In this document: piece by piece, positions 61,967-64,000 of the stretch
How positions within the stretch are numbered: the first letter of the stretch is position 1
Layout: each line of letters begins with the position of its first letter
Made by a program: the position numbers and the translations under genes
The notes under the pieces: model-generated
Databases searched by the model: none
Told to the model about the DNA's origin: nothing
What the model saw: the letters and a program-made list of their open reading frames with translations, nothing else
Assembly: GCF_011386835.1 (NCBI RefSeq)
Contig: NC_088798.1
Location: forward strand, 186,001 to 250,000
From: Chrysemys picta bellii
Lineage: Eukaryota; Chordata; Testudines; Emydidae
Direction: 5' to 3'
Length of the DNA: 64,000 nucleotides

Positions 61967-62339
61967 ATAAGCCCTGATTTACACTACAAAGTTAGGTCGA
62001 CATAAGCCGTATTAGGTTGATTTAATAATGTATGTGTCTACACTACTGAGTCCCTTCCGCCCACCTAAAGGCCTGTAAAGTTGACTTTTGTACTCCACCT
62101 CCGCGAGAGGTGTAGCGCTTGATTCAACATCCACAGGTTGATATGGGGATAGTGTAGACACTGCGTTGTGTAATTCAAATGAATTGGCCTCCAGGAGGTG
62201 TCCCACAGTGCTCCGCTGTAACCGCTCTGGAGAGCACTTTCAACTCCACTGCATGTCAACCAGGTACACAGGAAATAGAAGCCCCCCAGTTAAAGCTCCA
62301 GAAACTTTTGAATTTTCATTTCCTGTTTGATCAGCGTGG

Positions 62340-63309
62340 AGAGCTCGTCCGCACAGCTGATCATGGATGCTCAAGGCCACAAACACACTCCAGCATGGAG
62401 TACAGAGGAGGGCTGGATCTTATTGTTGTGTGGGGAGAAGCATAGGTGCCGACTCCATGGGTGCTTCGGGGCTGGAGCAGCCACGGTAAAAAAAATTATG
62501 GGTGCTGAGCACCCATCAGCAGGCCCCCTATCAATGCCTCTCCCTCCCCCCAGCGCCTCTGCCTGCGCTGATCAGCGCCTCCCCGTCCCAGTGCCTGCCG
62601 TGGATCAGCTGTTTTGCGGTGTCAGGAGGCATTGGGGGGAGGGGGCAGGAACAAGGGCGCTGCGCATTCGGGGCAGGGGGTGAGAAAGAGGTAGGGCAGG
62701 GGTGGAGCAGGGGTGGGAAGAAGCAGGGTGGGGTTGGGGCATTGTGGCAAGGGGTGGAGTGGGGGCAGGGCCTGGGCGGAGCCCGGGGGAGCACCCCCCC
62801 AGCAGATTAGAAACTCTGTACCTATGGGGAGAAGAGTCTGTGCAGGCAGAGCTCCGATCCAGCAGAAGAAACATTAACATCTATGCCAAAATCGCATGGG
62901 GGAGAAGGGCTACACCAGGGACACGCAGTAGTGCCGCATGAAAATAAATGACCTTAGGCAAGCGTACCAGAAGACAAGGAAGACGAACAGTCACTCTAGT
63001 TCTGAGCCACCGACATGCAGCTTTTATGAGGATCTGCATGCAGTTCTTAGCGGCAACCCCACCACTACCACAAAATGCTCCGCAGATACCTCCCAGGAGT
63101 CCCGGGTGACCTCAAGCAACAACAAGGAGGACATTGTTGATGAGGAAGAGGAGGAGGAGGAGGAGGAGGAGAATGCGAGGAAGGCAAGTGGAGGATCCAT
63201 TCTCCCTGATAGCCAAGAACTTTTTTTAACTCTGGAGCCCATCCCCTCAGCGGAGCGTGATGCTGTGGAAGGCACCTCTGGTGAGTACACATTTCCAATC
63301 AAATCATAG
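62340..63309 (+). pseudogene. Harbinger-associated Myb/SANT-like gene, copy 2, interrupted by a hAT
   Basis: Frame pieces: MEYRGGLDLIVVWGE up to 62440, then after the hAT insertion ESVQAELRSSRRNINIYAKI, a stop/shift, and from 62938 INDLRQAYQKTRKTNSHSSS, FYEDLHAVLSG, an acidic run of about 14 Glu/Asp near 63138-63170, and DSQELFLTLEPIPS. It is the N-terminal Myb/SANT-like domain and linker of the same protein as in copy 1. A donor GTGAGT follows EGTSG near 63280, so the first exon probably ends there. Confidence 0.7.
62441..62826. mobile_element. hAT-type MITE, CATAGGCGCCGACTC family, in Harbinger gene
   Basis: The left end CATAGGTGCCGACTCC and the right end GTACCTATG are inverted repeats. 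GGGAGAAG is duplicated exactly at 62433-62440 and 62827-62834, and removal rejoins the host reading frame at GEESVQAE. 386 bases. Confidence 0.93.
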
Positions 63310-63404
63310 GGGTTACATGCTATTTTTTTTTTAATGTTGAATCTGAACAAAACAATAGGTGTAGTGGTTATCAGTGGCCACTCCAGCTACGCAGAGGGTG
63401 CACT

Positions 63405-63698
63405 TCAAAGAAGGCGGTTTATGTATACGGGGGTGACCCGGGAATCCTCCATGGAGATCTCTAGGAAGCTTTCATGGAGGTACTCTGCAATCCTTTGCAG
63501 CAGGTTTCTGGGAAGGGCTGCCTTATTTCGTCCACCATGGTAGGACACTTTCCCGCGCCACTCCAGTATTAACTCTGCTGGTATCATTGCAGCACAGAGC
63601 ATTGCAGCATAAGGACCAGGTCTGTACCCAGACACTTGCAGCATCTGCTCCCTTTCCGTCTCTGTTACCCTCAGGAGACTGATATCACATATGGTCAC
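63405..63698 (-). CDS. Conserved opposite-strand exon of Harbinger element 2
   Basis: An open frame with CDISLLRVTETEREQMLQVS, GPYAAMLCAAMIPAELILEW and KVSYHGGRNKAALPRNLLQR, IAEYLHESFLEISMEDSR and YINRLL-stop. A pyrimidine-rich acceptor (ACGTTTCCCCTAG) sits immediately before GTGACC, exactly as in element 1, so the real exon starts at about 63700. Function unknown; it could be the last exon of a third Harbinger gene or part of the transposase transcript. Confidence 0.6.
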   Translation of the reverse strand: MTICDISLLRVTETEREQMLQVSGYRPGPYAAMLCAAMIPAELILEWRGKVSYHGGRNKAALPRNLLQRIAEYLHESFLEISMEDSRVTPVYINRLL

Positions 63699-63699
63699 C

Positions 63700-64000
63700 T
63701 AGGGGAAACGTGGGAACTTTTAAATGCTAGCCCTTAAACCCCAAGCAATTTGACAAGTAATCCGCCCCTGTTTGGTGAATTCTGGGTCACACAACCACAC
63801 TTTCCCGAGCGTGCCCTGGTTGTGGTTGGAAGGGATCACCGCGTATTGCAATCAGGCATTAAAAAAAAATTTTGTGGGGCGCTTCCTGTTTGTCTCTCTT
63901 CTCCCCAACCCGGTGCCGCTTTTGTAACAATCAAACTATTTCGGGGTCTTTATACTGGTGCCTGTCTTCAAGCACTAACCAGATTGCTTGGGGAAAGGGG
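63700..64000. other. Interior of Harbinger element 2, nothing further recognised
   Basis: No additional domain could be read before the window ends. Confidence 0.3.

Larger units (their letters stand above)
61972..64000 (+). mobile_element. PIF/Harbinger element 2, continues past the window
   Basis: Begins CCCTGATTTACACTACAAAG, the inverted counterpart of the end of element 1. Between the two ends lie only about five bases (ATAAG). It contains a Myb/SANT-like gene (+) and the conserved opposite-strand exon (-). The transposase, if present, would be beyond 64000. Confidence 0.75.

Noticed and set aside
47000..64000. TIE1 exons expected beyond C1orf210 by synteny
   Set aside because: No kinase, EGF or Ig-like coding segment was seen; the gene is probably to the right of the window.

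Overview
The window is vertebrate nuclear DNA, almost certainly from a cryptodiran turtle or tortoise. Evidence: three copies of the tRNA-headed turtle SINE (Cry I type) whose tail matches the 3' end of the CR1 LINEs here; many CR1 copies ending in ATTCTATG-type repeats; Penelope-like, DIRS and PIF/Harbinger elements; and numerous short hAT elements with readable 8-bp target duplications. There is no bacterial, CRISPR or phage content. Coding sequence is under 5 percent of the window.

Host genes, left to right. (1) Bases 1-107 encode the last 34 codons of TMEM125 (+). (2) A TRIM56-like RING/B-box/coiled-coil E3 ligase lies on the minus strand, with its whole coding region in one exon (19415-21466) and a probable non-coding first exon in a CpG island near 24.4 kb. 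(3) The minus strand from 38435 down to 32112 carries a multi-exon gene whose last exon matches C1orf210 (TEMP, type III endosome membrane protein). Two upstream exons, phase-compatible with it, encode an LRR ectodomain and the second half of an LRR C-terminal cap. The order TMEM125 - C1orf210 matches my recollection of human chromosome 1p34, where TIE1 follows. No TIE1 exon was seen. The TRIM gene lies between the two here.

Repeat layout. 0.9-7.5 kb: hAT elements, three of them nested in or beside old CR1/L3. 10-17.8 kb: MIR, a decayed DIRS element, CR1 fragments, a Cry I SINE and a CR1 copy with an unbroken 569-codon ORF. 24.5-25.6 kb: G-rich minisatellite beside the TRIM promoter. 25.6-30.1 kb: MITEs, a 177-bp CA tract, and a solo LTR holding a Penelope fragment. 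33-36.7 kb (introns of the C1orf210 gene): foldback MITE, solo LTR, palindromic Penelope insertion and hAT elements. 39-46.2 kb: an old CR1 hit by four later insertions, a G-rich array and a hAT containing two other hATs. 48.5-53.9 kb: CR1, a Harbinger-type MITE, a long Penelope-like element and a foldback hAT. 57-64 kb: a Penelope tail and two large PIF/Harbinger elements meeting end to end at about 61.97 kb, each with a Myb/SANT-like gene and, on the opposite strand, a second conserved exon I do not recognise.

The most interesting points are the LRR-bearing C1orf210 gene, which suggests the short mammalian protein is a derived remnant of an LRRC19-like receptor; the recurrent asymmetric palindromic Penelope insertions with about 13-bp target duplications; and the conserved extra Harbinger exon.
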